From assembly GCA_934481445.1 (NCBI GenBank), contig CAKSPC010000012.1, positions 1 through 54,448 of the forward strand: DNA of 54,448 bases, given 5' to 3'. Shown here one piece after another: positions 24,726 to 32,668 of the stretch. The stretch comes from an uncultured Oscillospiraceae bacterium. GTDB lineage: Bacteria; Bacillota; Clostridia; Oscillospirales; Ruminococcaceae. A program made the position numbers and the translations under genes. Under the pieces are notes generated by a model, which was not told where the DNA came from, ran no database searches, and saw only the letters and a list, made by a program, of their open reading frames with translations. Within the stretch, counting starts at the first letter, position 1, and each line of letters begins with the position of its first letter.

Positions 24726-25157
24726 TCACATCGGCAGCAACCCCAGCAACAATGCCGCTGCGAACGCCGACATATACGAAAACCCATCCATCCCCGCCCG
24801 TCTTTTCACTGGAAGCTCCAGCGGGTCGCACCTCCCCGCGGCGGTATTCATGCTCCTATTCAGCGAAAGCGTTATCTCCGTATCCGTCAGCGACGAAAAC
24901 GACACCGTATTTTTCGCCCCGACCCCGCAGGTGATAAGCTGTATCCCATGCGGAATATCCTCCGGCGGGTCATCGCCGTTTACAATAATACCGAGGGAAT
25001 TTTCGGCGCGGACCGCTCCGTTTTTCCCGATGATTATCACGCTGTCGGGGGAATGCGCGTGAACTCCTCCCAGCACGTTTATCGTGCCCGTCGGCGGGAA
25101 GATCGTTCCGAAAAGCTCCGCCGCGCCGCACTCTCCCGCGATAATGACAATACCCAT
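24726..25157 (-). CDS. Hypothetical protein downstream of feoB
   Basis: 143 residues, not recognised. It starts MGIVIIAGECGAAELFGTIF after GGAGCGGTAAA, has a middle part with hydrophobic beta-like strands (DSVIIIGKNGAVRAENSLGIIVNGDD, GIQLITCGVGAKNTVSFSS), and a C-terminal hydrophobic helix (SYMSAFAAALLLGLLPM). Codon use is host-like and it follows the feoB remnant by 56 bases on the same strand, so it was probably the last gene of the feo transcript. A single anchored protein with an exposed beta domain is a fair guess only. Confidence 0.6.
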   Translation of the reverse strand: MGIVIIAGECGAAELFGTIFPPTGTINVLGGVHAHSPDSVIIIGKNGAVRAENSLGIIVNGDDPPEDIPHGIQLITCGVGAKNTVSFSSLTDTEITLSLNRSMNTAAGRCDPLELPVKRRAGMDGFSYMSAFAAALLLGLLPM

Positions 25158-25213
25158 TTTACCGCTCCGTTCTTGTTTTTACAGTATTGTCGGCAGAACA
25201 GCGCGAAATATTC

Positions 25214-26065
25214 TCACGAAAGCCCGAGCAGCCGCGCGCCGTTCGCGACTATCGCGCAGAGTATCATTCCCGCGGCGGTGGGCAGCGCGAAACCGAGCAG
25301 CGCCCATTTCCAGCCGCCCGCTTCCTTTTTCAGCGTAAGCAGTGAAGTCGAGCAGGGCCAGTGCATCAGCGAAAAAAATATAACGCATATTGCGGTGACA
25401 TTTGTCCAGCCGTTTGCGGCGAACAGCTCCGCCATCTGCGCGGGGGCGAGTTCGGTTAGGCTGCCCTGCTGCATATACGTCATAATTATCAGCGGTATAA
25501 CAATTTCGTTTGCGGGAAGTCCCAGTATAAAAGCCGTGAGGATAACTCCGTCCATGCCGATGAAACGCGCAAACGGGTCAAGAAATTGCGTGAGATAAGT
25601 CAGCAGAGCGGTGCCGTCCACGCTGATGTTAGCAAGCAGCCAAATGATAAGTCCAGCAGGAGCGGCAACGGCCGCCGCGCGACCCAGCACGAATACGGTT
25701 CTGTCCAGCAGCGAGCGGACTATAACCTTTCCGAACTGCGGCATACGGTAGGGTGGAAGTTCCAGCGTGAACGAGGAGGGCTCCCCGCGGAGAACCGTTG
25801 CGGAAAGCAGCCGCGACATCAGGAACGTCATCGCGACCCCGAGGATAATCACCCCCGTTAGCATTGCGGCGGAGAGGACGCTCCCGCCGAATCCGGAAGC
25901 GGATACAAAGAAAATCGAGATTATCGTAATTATCATCGGGAACCTGCCGTTGCACGGCACGAAGCTGTTCGTAAGCATTGCGATAAGTCGCTCGCGGCGG
26001 CTGTCGATTATGCGGCAGCCGGTGATGCCTGCGGCGTTACAGCCGAAGCCCATACAAATAGAATG
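25214..26065 (-). pseudogene. feoB: Ferrous iron transport protein B, 3' fragment split by prophage
   Basis: The last 280 residues of FeoB. It begins at CMGFGCNAAGITGCRIIDSRRERLIAMLTNSFVPCNGRFP, the first Gate motif, and runs through the membrane segments of the second Gate region (MDGVILTAFILGLPANEIVIPLIIMTYMQQG) to the normal C-terminus. The N-terminal G-domain and the early membrane half are missing. Homology stops about 12 bases upstream of the ATG at 26053, where the recombinase gene's flank begins. An intact FeoB should exist at this site in strains without the prophage. The fragment has no ribosome binding site and is unlikely to work alone. Confidence 0.88.
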
Positions 26066-26090
26066 TACAATTTTGCAACAACGGGAATAC
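26045..26090. other. Prophage attachment site (left junction) inside feoB
   Basis: The feoB coding sense ends and phage DNA begins between about 26050 and 26070. The recombinase stop codon is at 26093-26091, so the attachment site lies directly at the 3' end of the integrase gene, as is usual. The crossover dinucleotide cannot be set without the right junction, which is outside the window. Confidence 0.7.
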
Positions 26091-27473
26091 TCACACGCGC
26101 CAGTCGATTTTGACCGACCTGTCGGGCATGACCGTCACCCTGCGGACAAGGGCGGCAACGTATCCGCGCTGTTCCGCGACGTCGGAGCCGTCAAGGCATT
26201 CGCGGTGCTTGAGCAGTTCGAGCCACTCGCGGCGGCGGTCGATGAATATATGCGGCATGGAGGCAAGCTGCTGTTCGAGGCGTGCGCGCTCCGCCTCAAG
26301 CTCCCGCAGGCGCCCCGTTACGCTTTCGAGGGGGATATCCGCCGCCTGATATAATTCGATGAGCCTGTCGGACTGCTCCCTTACTTCGGCGAGCCTTGCG
26401 GTGACTGTTCCGCGCAGGTCGTTTTCGGGGGGTGCGGGGCTATCCGCGAGTATATGTTCGGGGTCTATGGCGGCGCGGGAGATCTCATCGCGGACGAAAT
26501 CGTCAAGTTCGGCGATGGGGATATTCGGGTTTTTGCAGTCGGGGTCGAGGATATATTCCTTGTTGTTTTTGGCGCGGGAGTAGCACTTGTAGCAGCCGTG
26601 GTTCCCGTGATATTTCGCGCCGCAGTTTCCGCAGAAAACAAGCCCCGACAGCATGAAGCCTGCGCGGAAGGGGTTTTTCTGAAACTCCGTGCGCCCGTCA
26701 GAGCGCTCCGAGAGCAGCCGCTGCGTTTCATAGTAAACCTCGGGGGAGATTATCGGCTCGTGTTCGCCGTCGTATTCCGCTCCGCCGAACTTGACCATGC
26801 CGATGTAAACGCTGTTTTTGAGGGTGTTGTAAACCAGCGTGTGGCTGCTCCAGCCGCCGTATTTCTCATTCATTTCGCGCTGAATGGAGTTGACGCTGTG
26901 TCCCTGTGCGAACAGGCGGAACACCTCCCGCACCTGCGCGGCGCGGAACCTGTTTACTACAAGCTTGCCGTCAATGTAGTCGTACCCGACGGGAGAATTT
27001 CCGCCGCCGTGGAACAGACCGCTTTTCGCGCGGCCGATACGCCCCATGGTGAAGCGCTCGGTTATCTGATCCTTTTCGAGCTGCGCGAACACGGAGAGTA
27101 TTCCCACCATAGCCTTGCCGAACGGGGTGGAGGTGTCGAAGTTTTCGCAGACGGAAACGAAGCTCACGCCGAGCTTGTTGAACACGTCCTCGATGAGGTA
27201 CAGCGTGTCTTTCTGCGAGCGGCTGAGGCGGTCGAGCTTGTAAACGCAGACGACGGAGAACTTTCCCGCCTTTACCTGTTCCAGCATACTGCGCAGGGCG
27301 GGTCGGTCGAGGTTTCCGCCCGAAAAGCCCGGGTCGACGAACATCACGGGCTTCGCCCAGCCCCGCGCCTTGCAGAATGCCTCGAGGCGTTCTTTCTGTT
27401 CGTCGATGGAGTAGTTTTCTATCTGATTTTCGGTGGATACGCGGCAATAGCACGCGACGGTTTCGGCGGTCAT
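26091..27473 (-). CDS. Large serine recombinase (phage integrase)
   Basis: 460 residues. The N-terminal resolvase domain has the catalytic Ser13 in CYCRVSTENQ, the arginines of LDRPALRSML and VYKLDRLSRS, and GKAMVGILSVFAQLEKDQITERF. The recombinase DNA-binding domain follows (VREVFRLFAQGHSVNSIQREMN), then the zinc ribbon (CGNCGAKYHGNHGCYKCYS, and a later Cys pair), a coiled coil (RLRELEAERARLEQQLASM), and a short C-terminal tail. It recombines attP with attB in feoB; reversal usually needs a directionality factor. Start ATG 27473 after AAAGGAGCCGAA. Confidence 0.95.
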   Translation of the reverse strand: MTAETVACYCRVSTENQIENYSIDEQKERLEAFCKARGWAKPVMFVDPGFSGGNLDRPALRSMLEQVKAGKFSVVCVYKLDRLSRSQKDTLYLIEDVFNKLGVSFVSVCENFDTSTPFGKAMVGILSVFAQLEKDQITERFTMGRIGRAKSGLFHGGGNSPVGYDYIDGKLVVNRFRAAQVREVFRLFAQGHSVNSIQREMNEKYGGWSSHTLVYNTLKNSVYIGMVKFGGAEYDGEHEPIISPEVYYETQRLLSERSDGRTEFQKNPFRAGFMLSGLVFCGNCGAKYHGNHGCYKCYSRAKNNKEYILDPDCKNPNIPIAELDDFVRDEISRAAIDPEHILADSPAPPENDLRGTVTARLAEVREQSDRLIELYQAADIPLESVTGRLRELEAERARLEQQLASMPHIFIDRRREWLELLKHRECLDGSDVAEQRGYVAALVRRVTVMPDRSVKIDWRV

Positions 27474-27529
27474 TTCGGCTCCTTTCCTATGACGTTCCCC
27501 TGTCCTTTCGGGCAGGGGATTTTTCTGTT

Positions 27530-28951
27530 TTAGTCCGTATTCAACGCCGCATACACTGCGTCGCGGAACTCTTTTTCGGAAAAGCTGCTGCGTGTTCGGG
27601 GGTTATCTGTGTAGCATTTAGCAATCATATCCTCCGTGAAATATTCCTTCATGGAATGTATCCGAGCAGCGTTTGCGGGGGCAAATATCACGTTGTCGTG
27701 ACCGTAATTGCAGGTTTCAAAATACATGGTCTGAATGTAATACGCAAGCGAGCGGGGATAGTCCTTGTTTTTGTAATAAAGCTGCGCCAAATACAGTTTT
27801 GTAGCAAAGGACGGTTTCTTATCCTGCTCCAATAGAATATATTCTGCGGCTTCGGAGAAATTGAGTATGCCGTTTTCGCGGTATTTTTCGTATTCGCCCA
27901 GCGATATCCCCCAGCCGCAGCGGAAAAGCTCGGCGTATCCCTCCGCAAAACTCAGAAGCTCCTCGCCGTTTTCGGTCAGCATGGTAAGCTTTGTTTCGCC
28001 GAGTTTGTTTTTCAGTTCATCCTCGGGAATGCACGAAAGAGCCGTATCCACAAGCCTTGCCTTCTTCCCCGAAACGGGGAGGGAGTATTCCGCAAGAATT
28101 GCCTTTATTTCGGGGATAGTGCGGCTTTCGAGCTGCGTTTTCGTGTCGGCGTAGGTGAGGTATCCCTCGGCGATAAGCTGCTTGTGCAGTCGCTCGGGGT
28201 GCGGCGTGTCGAGGTCGTATTTGTAGTATTGCGGGTAATCGTCGGGGGAGTTTCCGAGCACAAGCCCCCTGCGGGCGTTGCTGAGGAATATTGCCCTTAC
28301 GAACCTGCTGAATGTTTCTTCGGAAACGCCGTCTTTCCATCGGGATTCGTATTCCTCCGGCGGGGAGATCGGGGCTTCGGTATGGGACGGCGCCGTAGCC
28401 ATAGCGTCGAGCTTTTCGGCAAGGTAGCCGAGCAGAATCTTTGCGTAAAACGCGTCGCTGCTCTTGAATGCCGATGTCATTGTATTTTTGAAGCGATCGT
28501 ATCTGTTTTTCTTTCCGTTTTCTGTTTTAAGTTTATTTATTTCTGCTAACTCGTTTTTGATTGTACGGTCGATAAACTCCGTTGTAAGGGGGACTGCGTT
28601 GTTATTAAGGTAATTCTGCCAGTCTGCGGAGTTGGTTTCGAGCGCTATTTTATATGCAAAATCCATTCTGCCGAGAAAAGTATCGCAGTTCGTGGTGGTT
28701 TCGAGGATGTTCAGCGTTTCGTTGAACTGCGTTGTTCTTATGGATAAATTGCTTGCGTTATTTCGGGTGGTAGTTTTGTGTTTGGAGGATCCTGCGGTCT
28801 GTTTTCTTTTGCCGCTTTTTGAGCCTGTCACAAACAAAACTATGCCCGCCGCGAGCGCTATAAGAGAGATCGGAGACCTTGTACTGCCTACTATTATGAA
28901 AAATAGTACAAGGCATATCGCGCCTAGGATATATGCAGTGTTTCTTTTCAT
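27530..28951 (-). CDS. Membrane-anchored protein with SAP-like motif, function unknown
   Basis: 473 residues. Two membrane helices at the N-terminus (AYILGAICLVLFFIIVG and PISLIALAAGIVLFVTG) are followed by a basic stretch (KSGKRKQ) and a large soluble part. Near residues 285-320, RTIPEIKAILAEYSLPVSGKKARLVDTALS has the shape of a SAP motif, a helix-hinge-helix that usually binds nucleic acid. The C-terminal 120 residues resemble TPR-like helices (SFATKLYLAQLYYKNKDYPRSLAYY). It lies between the integrase and the lysogeny genes, a usual place for cargo expressed from the prophage, such as defence or superinfection exclusion. That role is inference. Start ATG 28951 after AAAGGAATAAAC. Confidence 0.7.
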   Translation of the reverse strand: MKRNTAYILGAICLVLFFIIVGSTRSPISLIALAAGIVLFVTGSKSGKRKQTAGSSKHKTTTRNNASNLSIRTTQFNETLNILETTTNCDTFLGRMDFAYKIALETNSADWQNYLNNNAVPLTTEFIDRTIKNELAEINKLKTENGKKNRYDRFKNTMTSAFKSSDAFYAKILLGYLAEKLDAMATAPSHTEAPISPPEEYESRWKDGVSEETFSRFVRAIFLSNARRGLVLGNSPDDYPQYYKYDLDTPHPERLHKQLIAEGYLTYADTKTQLESRTIPEIKAILAEYSLPVSGKKARLVDTALSCIPEDELKNKLGETKLTMLTENGEELLSFAEGYAELFRCGWGISLGEYEKYRENGILNFSEAAEYILLEQDKKPSFATKLYLAQLYYKNKDYPRSLAYYIQTMYFETCNYGHDNVIFAPANAARIHSMKEYFTEDMIAKCYTDNPRTRSSFSEKEFRDAVYAALNTD

Positions 28952-28966
28952 GTTTATTCCTTTATG

Positions 28967-29644
28967 TCATATAGCAGGAAACCACATATGCAGTAACCTT
29001 TCGTTTTCCAGTTCAACAAACGATTTTATAACGATTCCCTTTTTGTCCTGCTTGCTCTTGGAGAGAAGCTCGATGCTATCCAGGGAAGTCCCTTTTAAAT
29101 ACTGGTGTGTTTCGTATTTAAGAGTTTCGAGCCTGTTCTGAATAACTATTGGCGAAACGTTGAACTTTGAGGCGGTCTTTTCGCAAAAATACCATGTCCC
29201 CGACCCCTTCGTCATATTTTCAGCGTCGTCTTTGACCATGGGCAGAAGGCTTTTGTATGGCACGGTAAACTCTGCCGCGCCTTCGTTGGCGAGCCATTCG
29301 AGGTATCCGTCCTGATTAGGCTTGATTTTTTCATAACAGCTCAAAATCGTGCCGGGCTGGTTTGCGGTGGGGATATGCATAAGCTCGTGAAAGCCGTGGA
29401 AGTTCTGTTCTTCAAAGCTTTTATTGCTGTTGACAAGAATCACATGGTTTTCTTTGTCGCTTCTGGCCAGCGAAACCATCCCTCTGAGATCCGGCGTTAC
29501 AAAAGGTACCGCTTCGATTTCGACGTTGCTTATGTTTTTGCAAACCTCGAAAATATTAAGCGGGTAGTCGGAAGGTGTTATGCCGAGTTGTTTTTTCAGA
29601 TTTGCAACTAATTTGTATAGTTGCTTTTTGTTGAGATAATAAAT
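28967..29644 (-). CDS. ImmA/IrrE-family metallopeptidase, probable ATT start
   Basis: A zinc peptidase with HELMH in FHELMHIPTANQPG and the downstream LEWLANEGAAEF that supplies the third ligand. In B. subtilis ICEBs1, ImmA cleaves the ImmR repressor to induce the element. The first ATG (29479) would cut off about 55 in-frame residues (NKKQLYKLVANLKKQLGITP onward) that look like the family's N-terminus. The frame is open back to ATT at 29644-29642, which lies seven bases after GGGGG. No ATG, GTG or TTG occurs between; a CTG is at 29599. It follows the repressor gene directly, so the two are likely co-transcribed and functionally paired. Confidence 0.75.
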   Translation of the reverse strand: MYYLNKKQLYKLVANLKKQLGITPSDYPLNIFEVCKNISNVEIEAVPFVTPDLRGMVSLARSDKENHVILVNSNKSFEEQNFHGFHELMHIPTANQPGTILSCYEKIKPNQDGYLEWLANEGAAEFTVPYKSLLPMVKDDAENMTKGSGTWYFCEKTASKFNVSPIVIQNRLETLKYETHQYLKGTSLDSIELLSKSKQDKKGIVIKSFVELENERLLHMWFPAI

Positions 29645-29646
29645 AA

Positions 29647-29979
29647 TTATTCCCCCTTGTTTTTGTTTCTCATAGCTTTAATTGTGTTTATTGCCAGTTC
29701 GATATCCTCGGGTGCGATGCCCTCGCTTTGCGCTCTTTTGGCCAGGCTGAAATAGGCTTCGTCCAAGCCGATGGATTTTTTGCTTTCCGTTCCCACAAGC
29801 TCATCAACCGATACTTTGAAGAAACTTGCTATTTCGGGAAGGTATTTTTTGTACGATGAGCTCTTCCCGTTTTTCCAAGCTGAAAACGTGCTTTTTTCCA
29901 ACCCCAAATAATCGGTTAATTCTTTTTGCTGATGATTTTGTTCGTTCAGCAAACTGATGATTTTGTCTAATGTGTCCAT
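29647..29979 (-). CDS. CI/ImmR-like phage repressor
   Basis: 110 residues with an N-terminal helix-turn-helix (IISLLNEQNHQQKELTDYLGLEKSTFSAWKNG, then LPEIASFFKVSVDELVG) and a short C-terminal helix pair that probably dimerises. There is no LexA-like peptidase domain, consistent with inactivation by the neighbouring ImmA-like protease. ATG 29979 follows GGAGGAAGAAT; an upstream in-frame ATG at 30009 overlaps the operator region. It should repress the rightward promoter at 30039. Confidence 0.87.
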   Translation of the reverse strand: MDTLDKIISLLNEQNHQQKELTDYLGLEKSTFSAWKNGKSSSYKKYLPEIASFFKVSVDELVGTESKKSIGLDEAYFSLAKRAQSEGIAPEDIELAINTIKAMRNKNKGE

Positions 29980-29993
29980 ATTCTTCCTCCAAA

Positions 29994-30094
29994 TTTGTGA
30001 AAACGTCACAAAGTTGGAGGAATATCAACTAAAGTGCTTGACAGTTGGAAAAATGTATGCTAGAATATAAGCATGGTTGATGAAACTCCAACCA
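29994..30094. promoter_or_regulatory. Lysogeny switch: repressor operators and flanking dyad
   Basis: Two 19-bp dyads share the plan 5-9-5: AGTTGGAGGAATATCAACT (30013-30031) and GGTTGATGAAACTCCAACC (30076-30094). A third, half-degenerate copy AGTTGGAAAAATGTATGCT (30044-30062) lies between the -35 and -10 boxes of the rightward promoter. A separate dyad TTTGTGA-6-TCACAAA (29994-30013) sits before the repressor's ribosome binding site. The sites bracket the promoter as in lambdoid switches. Confidence 0.65.
30039..30067 (+). promoter_or_regulatory. Rightward early promoter of the prophage
   Basis: TTGACA (30039-30044), 17-bp spacer, TAGAAT (30062-30067), flanked and overlapped by the repeated operator sites. 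Confidence 0.82.
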
Positions 30095-30214
30095 AACACA
30101 CCGTACAGGCAATATGGTTAAGTTTGAAATATGTGAACCGCTTTCATATATATAGTATCAGTTTTATCAACCTTTGTCAATGGGATAACAGTATTTTTGG
30201 AGGAGGTGACAAAA

Positions 30215-30436
30215 ATGTTTAATGTTTTTAGACAAAATGTCAAAACACTTTTAAAGACAAATGGGTTGACATATGCACAACTGGCGAAAGAATCTTCAAT
30301 AGCCGAAAGCACGATAAAATGTTTTATGTGCGGGGCGAGCGACAGCAGGCGTGTGGCAGAAAAGATCGCTATGAGTCTTGGCTGCACGTTACAATACGAA
30401 AATGGCGTATATACGCTTATCAACAAGGAGGATTAA
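30215..30436 (+). CDS. Cro-like small helix-turn-helix protein
   Basis: 73 residues: FRQNVKTLLKTNGLTYAQLAKESSIAESTIKCFMCGASDSRRVAEKIAMSLG is a compact XRE-type helix-turn-helix with a short C-terminal strand pair. As the first gene after the early promoter it is in the Cro position. ATG 30215 follows GGAGGAGGTGACAAAA. Confidence 0.82.
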   Translation: MFNVFRQNVKTLLKTNGLTYAQLAKESSIAESTIKCFMCGASDSRRVAEKIAMSLGCTLQYENGVYTLINKED

Positions 30437-30439
30437 CAC

Positions 30440-30979
30440 ATGAACGAATTCCAACTCACAAACTACGACGGCGAATTCTACGCCGACAGCAGAGAAGTTG
30501 CGGAAGCTATTGAAAGACCGCACAACGAACTTCTCAAATCAATCCGTACATATATCGGATATTTAGGAGAGGGGAAAATTCCCCAGTCCGAATATTTCGT
30601 AGAAGCAACCTACCGCAACGAACAGAACAAGGAGCTTCCTTGCTACCTCATCACCAAAAAGGGCTGCGACATGATAGCGAACAAGCTTACCGGAAAGAAA
30701 GGCGTGCTGTTTACTGCCAAGTATGTATCGGCGTTTGAGAAAATGCGGGAACAGCTCGAAGCGCAGAACGCTATCCAGCATTACCCCGCGAAGTCGACAT
30801 CAGCAGGTGAGGTATCAAGCCTTATCAAAAATGTACGCATAGTCATGGAGCGGCAGAACAGCCACCCTCGCAAGGTCGCAAAGCAGACCGAGCTCCTGCT
30901 TACGCACTTTGGCATTCCCGTAATTGAGGATTTCGTGGAAACCGCGCCGTGGGAGCAGATGGAGCTTGCGAAGATATAA
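30440..30979 (+). CDS. Rha-family phage regulatory protein
   Basis: 179 residues. The N-terminal Rha domain is evident: DSREVAEAIERPHNELLKSIRTYI, PQSEYFVEATYRNEQNKELPCYLITKKGCDMIANKLTGKKGVLFTAKYVSAFEKMR. A second helical domain follows. Rha proteins occur in lambdoid and clostridial phages and affect early regulation. Start ATG 30440, with AAGGAGG upstream inside the end of the cro-like gene. Confidence 0.88.
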   Translation: MNEFQLTNYDGEFYADSREVAEAIERPHNELLKSIRTYIGYLGEGKIPQSEYFVEATYRNEQNKELPCYLITKKGCDMIANKLTGKKGVLFTAKYVSAFEKMREQLEAQNAIQHYPAKSTSAGEVSSLIKNVRIVMERQNSHPRKVAKQTELLLTHFGIPVIEDFVETAPWEQMELAKI

Positions 30980-30990
30980 AGGAGGAACAC

Positions 30991-31794
30991 ATGAACGATT
31001 TAAAGATTTTCAAGAACGACCGCTTCGGCGAGATACGGACTGTCGAGGAGAACGGCACGGTGCTGTTCTGCGGCTCGGACATAGCAAGGGCGCTCGGGTA
31101 TTCAAACACAAAGGACGCACTTTCAAGGCATTGCAAAGAAGATGGGGTAGCGTTTCACGACCTCATCGACAGCCTGGGCAGAGAACAGCAGGCGAAGTTC
31201 ATCAACGAGGGCAATGTCTACCGCCTGATAGCGCACAGCAAGCTCCCCGCTGCGGAACAGTTCGAGCGCTGGGTATTCGACGAGGTGCTCCCGACGATAC
31301 GCAGAAACGGCGCATACATGACCGAAAGCACGCTTGAAAAGGCGCTGGCTTCGCCGGACTTTCTGATACAGCTTGCAACAAAGCTCAAGGAAGAAAAGGC
31401 AAAGCGCGAACAGCTTGAGGACACCGTAGCGGTGCAGAAGCAGCAGCTCGCGGAACTCACCCCGAAGGCAAGCTATTACGACGTTGTTCTCAGCTGCAAG
31501 GACGCGATATCCATTACGGAGATAGCAAAGGACTACGGCAAGTCGGCAAAGTGGCTGAACAAGCTGCTCCATGAACAGGGAATACAGTTCCGGCAGGGCG
31601 GCATATGGCTGCTGTATCAGAAGCACGCGGAAAATGGCTACACCAGCACAAAAACGCAGACCTACTGCGGCAGCGACGGCGCGGTGCATTCCAAGCTGCA
31701 TACATACTGGACGCAGAAGGGCAGGCTGTTTATTTACGAAACGCTGAAAGCCGCCGGCATTCTCCCGACCATGGAAAGAAACGAAGCGGCATGA
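30991..31794 (+). CDS. Phage antirepressor, BRO-N and KilAC domains
   Basis: 267 residues. The N-terminal BRO-N domain reads GEIRTVEENGTVLFCGSDIARALGYSNTKDALSRHCK and FERWVFDEVLPTIRRNGAYM. A coiled linker (LKEEKAKREQLEDTVAVQKQQL) leads to the C-terminal KilAC/ANT domain (SITEIAKDYGKSAKWLNKLLHEQGIQFRQGGIWLLYQ). Antirepressors counter the phage repressor. ATG 30991 follows AAAGGAGGAACAC. Confidence 0.9.
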   Translation: MNDLKIFKNDRFGEIRTVEENGTVLFCGSDIARALGYSNTKDALSRHCKEDGVAFHDLIDSLGREQQAKFINEGNVYRLIAHSKLPAAEQFERWVFDEVLPTIRRNGAYMTESTLEKALASPDFLIQLATKLKEEKAKREQLEDTVAVQKQQLAELTPKASYYDVVLSCKDAISITEIAKDYGKSAKWLNKLLHEQGIQFRQGGIWLLYQKHAENGYTSTKTQTYCGSDGAVHSKLHTYWTQKGRLFIYETLKAAGILPTMERNEAA

Positions 31795-31844
31795 CCTGCA
31801 ACTGTACAATCCCCGCGAACATACAATGAAACGAGGTGATATTT

Positions 31845-32078
31845 ATGGAACGTCGCACGAGAACATTCACGATCGGCGGCAAGCCTGTGGAGTTTCAGAT
31901 CATCAACGTGCACCCCGACGGAACGGAATTTGACCCCGCCGACCTTGTGATAGACGGGTCAACCGAGGCGGGCAGACGGGCGCTCAGGATCCGCGCAGGC
32001 ATGGCGGAAAAGGCAATGAACCGCAGAGCCCTCGAGCGCGAGCGCGCAATGCAGGCGGGAACCGCAACGGAAGAATAA
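31845..32078 (+). CDS. Small early phage protein, unknown
   Basis: 77 residues, charged, beginning MERRTRTFTIGGKPVEFQII and ending with a helix rich in Arg, Ala and Glu. No family recognised. ATG 31845 follows ACGAGGTGATATTT. It lies in the early rightward run. Confidence 0.65.
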   Translation: MERRTRTFTIGGKPVEFQIINVHPDGTEFDPADLVIDGSTEAGRRALRIRAGMAEKAMNRRALERERAMQAGTATEE

Positions 32079-32120
32079 ACGCATGACGTCCAAAACAAAG
32101 GACGCAGAAAGGACAGGCTT

Positions 32121-32390
32121 ATGATTACACCAACACTAATAGAGCGGCTCTACTTTGAGCAGCTCGACGAAACAGAGGGCGACAGCGCAGAGAATAAGGC
32201 GGCGTTTGCTCGCTGCGAGGCGGAGTTCGCCAAGTACAACCCCGACCCGACCATAGACGAGCAGAACGGTATGTTCGACGCTGTTGTCGGCTACGGTGCG
32301 GTAGAGCGCCGCGAGGGCTTTGTTGACGGGTTCAGGCTTGCCGTCAAGCTCATGGGCGAGGTATATAATGGCGGAGAGGGACTGATGTGA
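32121..32390 (+). CDS. Small early phage protein, DUF6809-like
   Basis: 89 residues, acidic and helical. TLIERLYFEQLDE at the start and EGFVDGFRLAVKLMGEVYN near the end fit a small clostridial phage family I associate with DUF6809; that match is from memory. AAAGGACAGGCTT precedes the ATG at 32121. Confidence 0.65.
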   Translation: MITPTLIERLYFEQLDETEGDSAENKAAFARCEAEFAKYNPDPTIDEQNGMFDAVVGYGAVERREGFVDGFRLAVKLMGEVYNGGEGLM

Positions 32391-32398
32391 GGTGCGCT

Positions 32399-32578
32399 AT
32401 GACCAAACGACAGATAATCGCGGGCGTAATGCTCGTTGTCGGTGCCCTGCTTATGGCTGGTGCCTTAGGCACAGCCGAGTTTACCGACAACTTCGGGCAG
32501 GAGCTTTTAACGCGTACAATAATCGGGCTTGTGCTCGTGTTCGCGGCGATACCCATAAGCGGCGACCTCAAAGAATGA
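32399..32578 (+). CDS. Small two-helix membrane protein
   Basis: 59 residues from ATG 32399 after GAGGTGCGCT. Two hydrophobic segments are visible: IIAGVMLVVGALLMAGALG and TIIGLVLVFAAIPISG, joined by a short acidic loop. No function can be assigned. Its ribosome binding site overlaps the stop of the preceding gene. Confidence 0.6.
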   Translation: MTKRQIIAGVMLVVGALLMAGALGTAEFTDNFGQELLTRTIIGLVLVFAAIPISGDLKE

Positions 32579-32583
32579 GAAAA

Positions 32584-32648
32584 GCCGCCTCTCAAGCTGG
32601 CACTTGAAAAGCGGCAAAGACAAAAGTTTTACAGTGGTATTATACCAC
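32584..32648 (+). promoter_or_regulatory. Hairpin and perfect dyad before the recombination genes
   Basis: GCCGC/GCGGC (32584-32588 with 32611-32615) and TCAAG/CTTGA form a two-part hairpin. At 32634-32648 GTGGTAT-T-ATACCAC is a perfect dyad 20 bases before the start of the next gene. A terminator followed by an operator would fit, but no clear promoter is visible. Confidence 0.4.
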
Positions 32649-32668
32649 GGAAAGAGAGAATTGTCAAG

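Noticed and set aside
26454..27533. A 359-residue plus-strand frame over the recombinase
   Set aside because: It lies entirely over a full-length serine recombinase and has no start signal.
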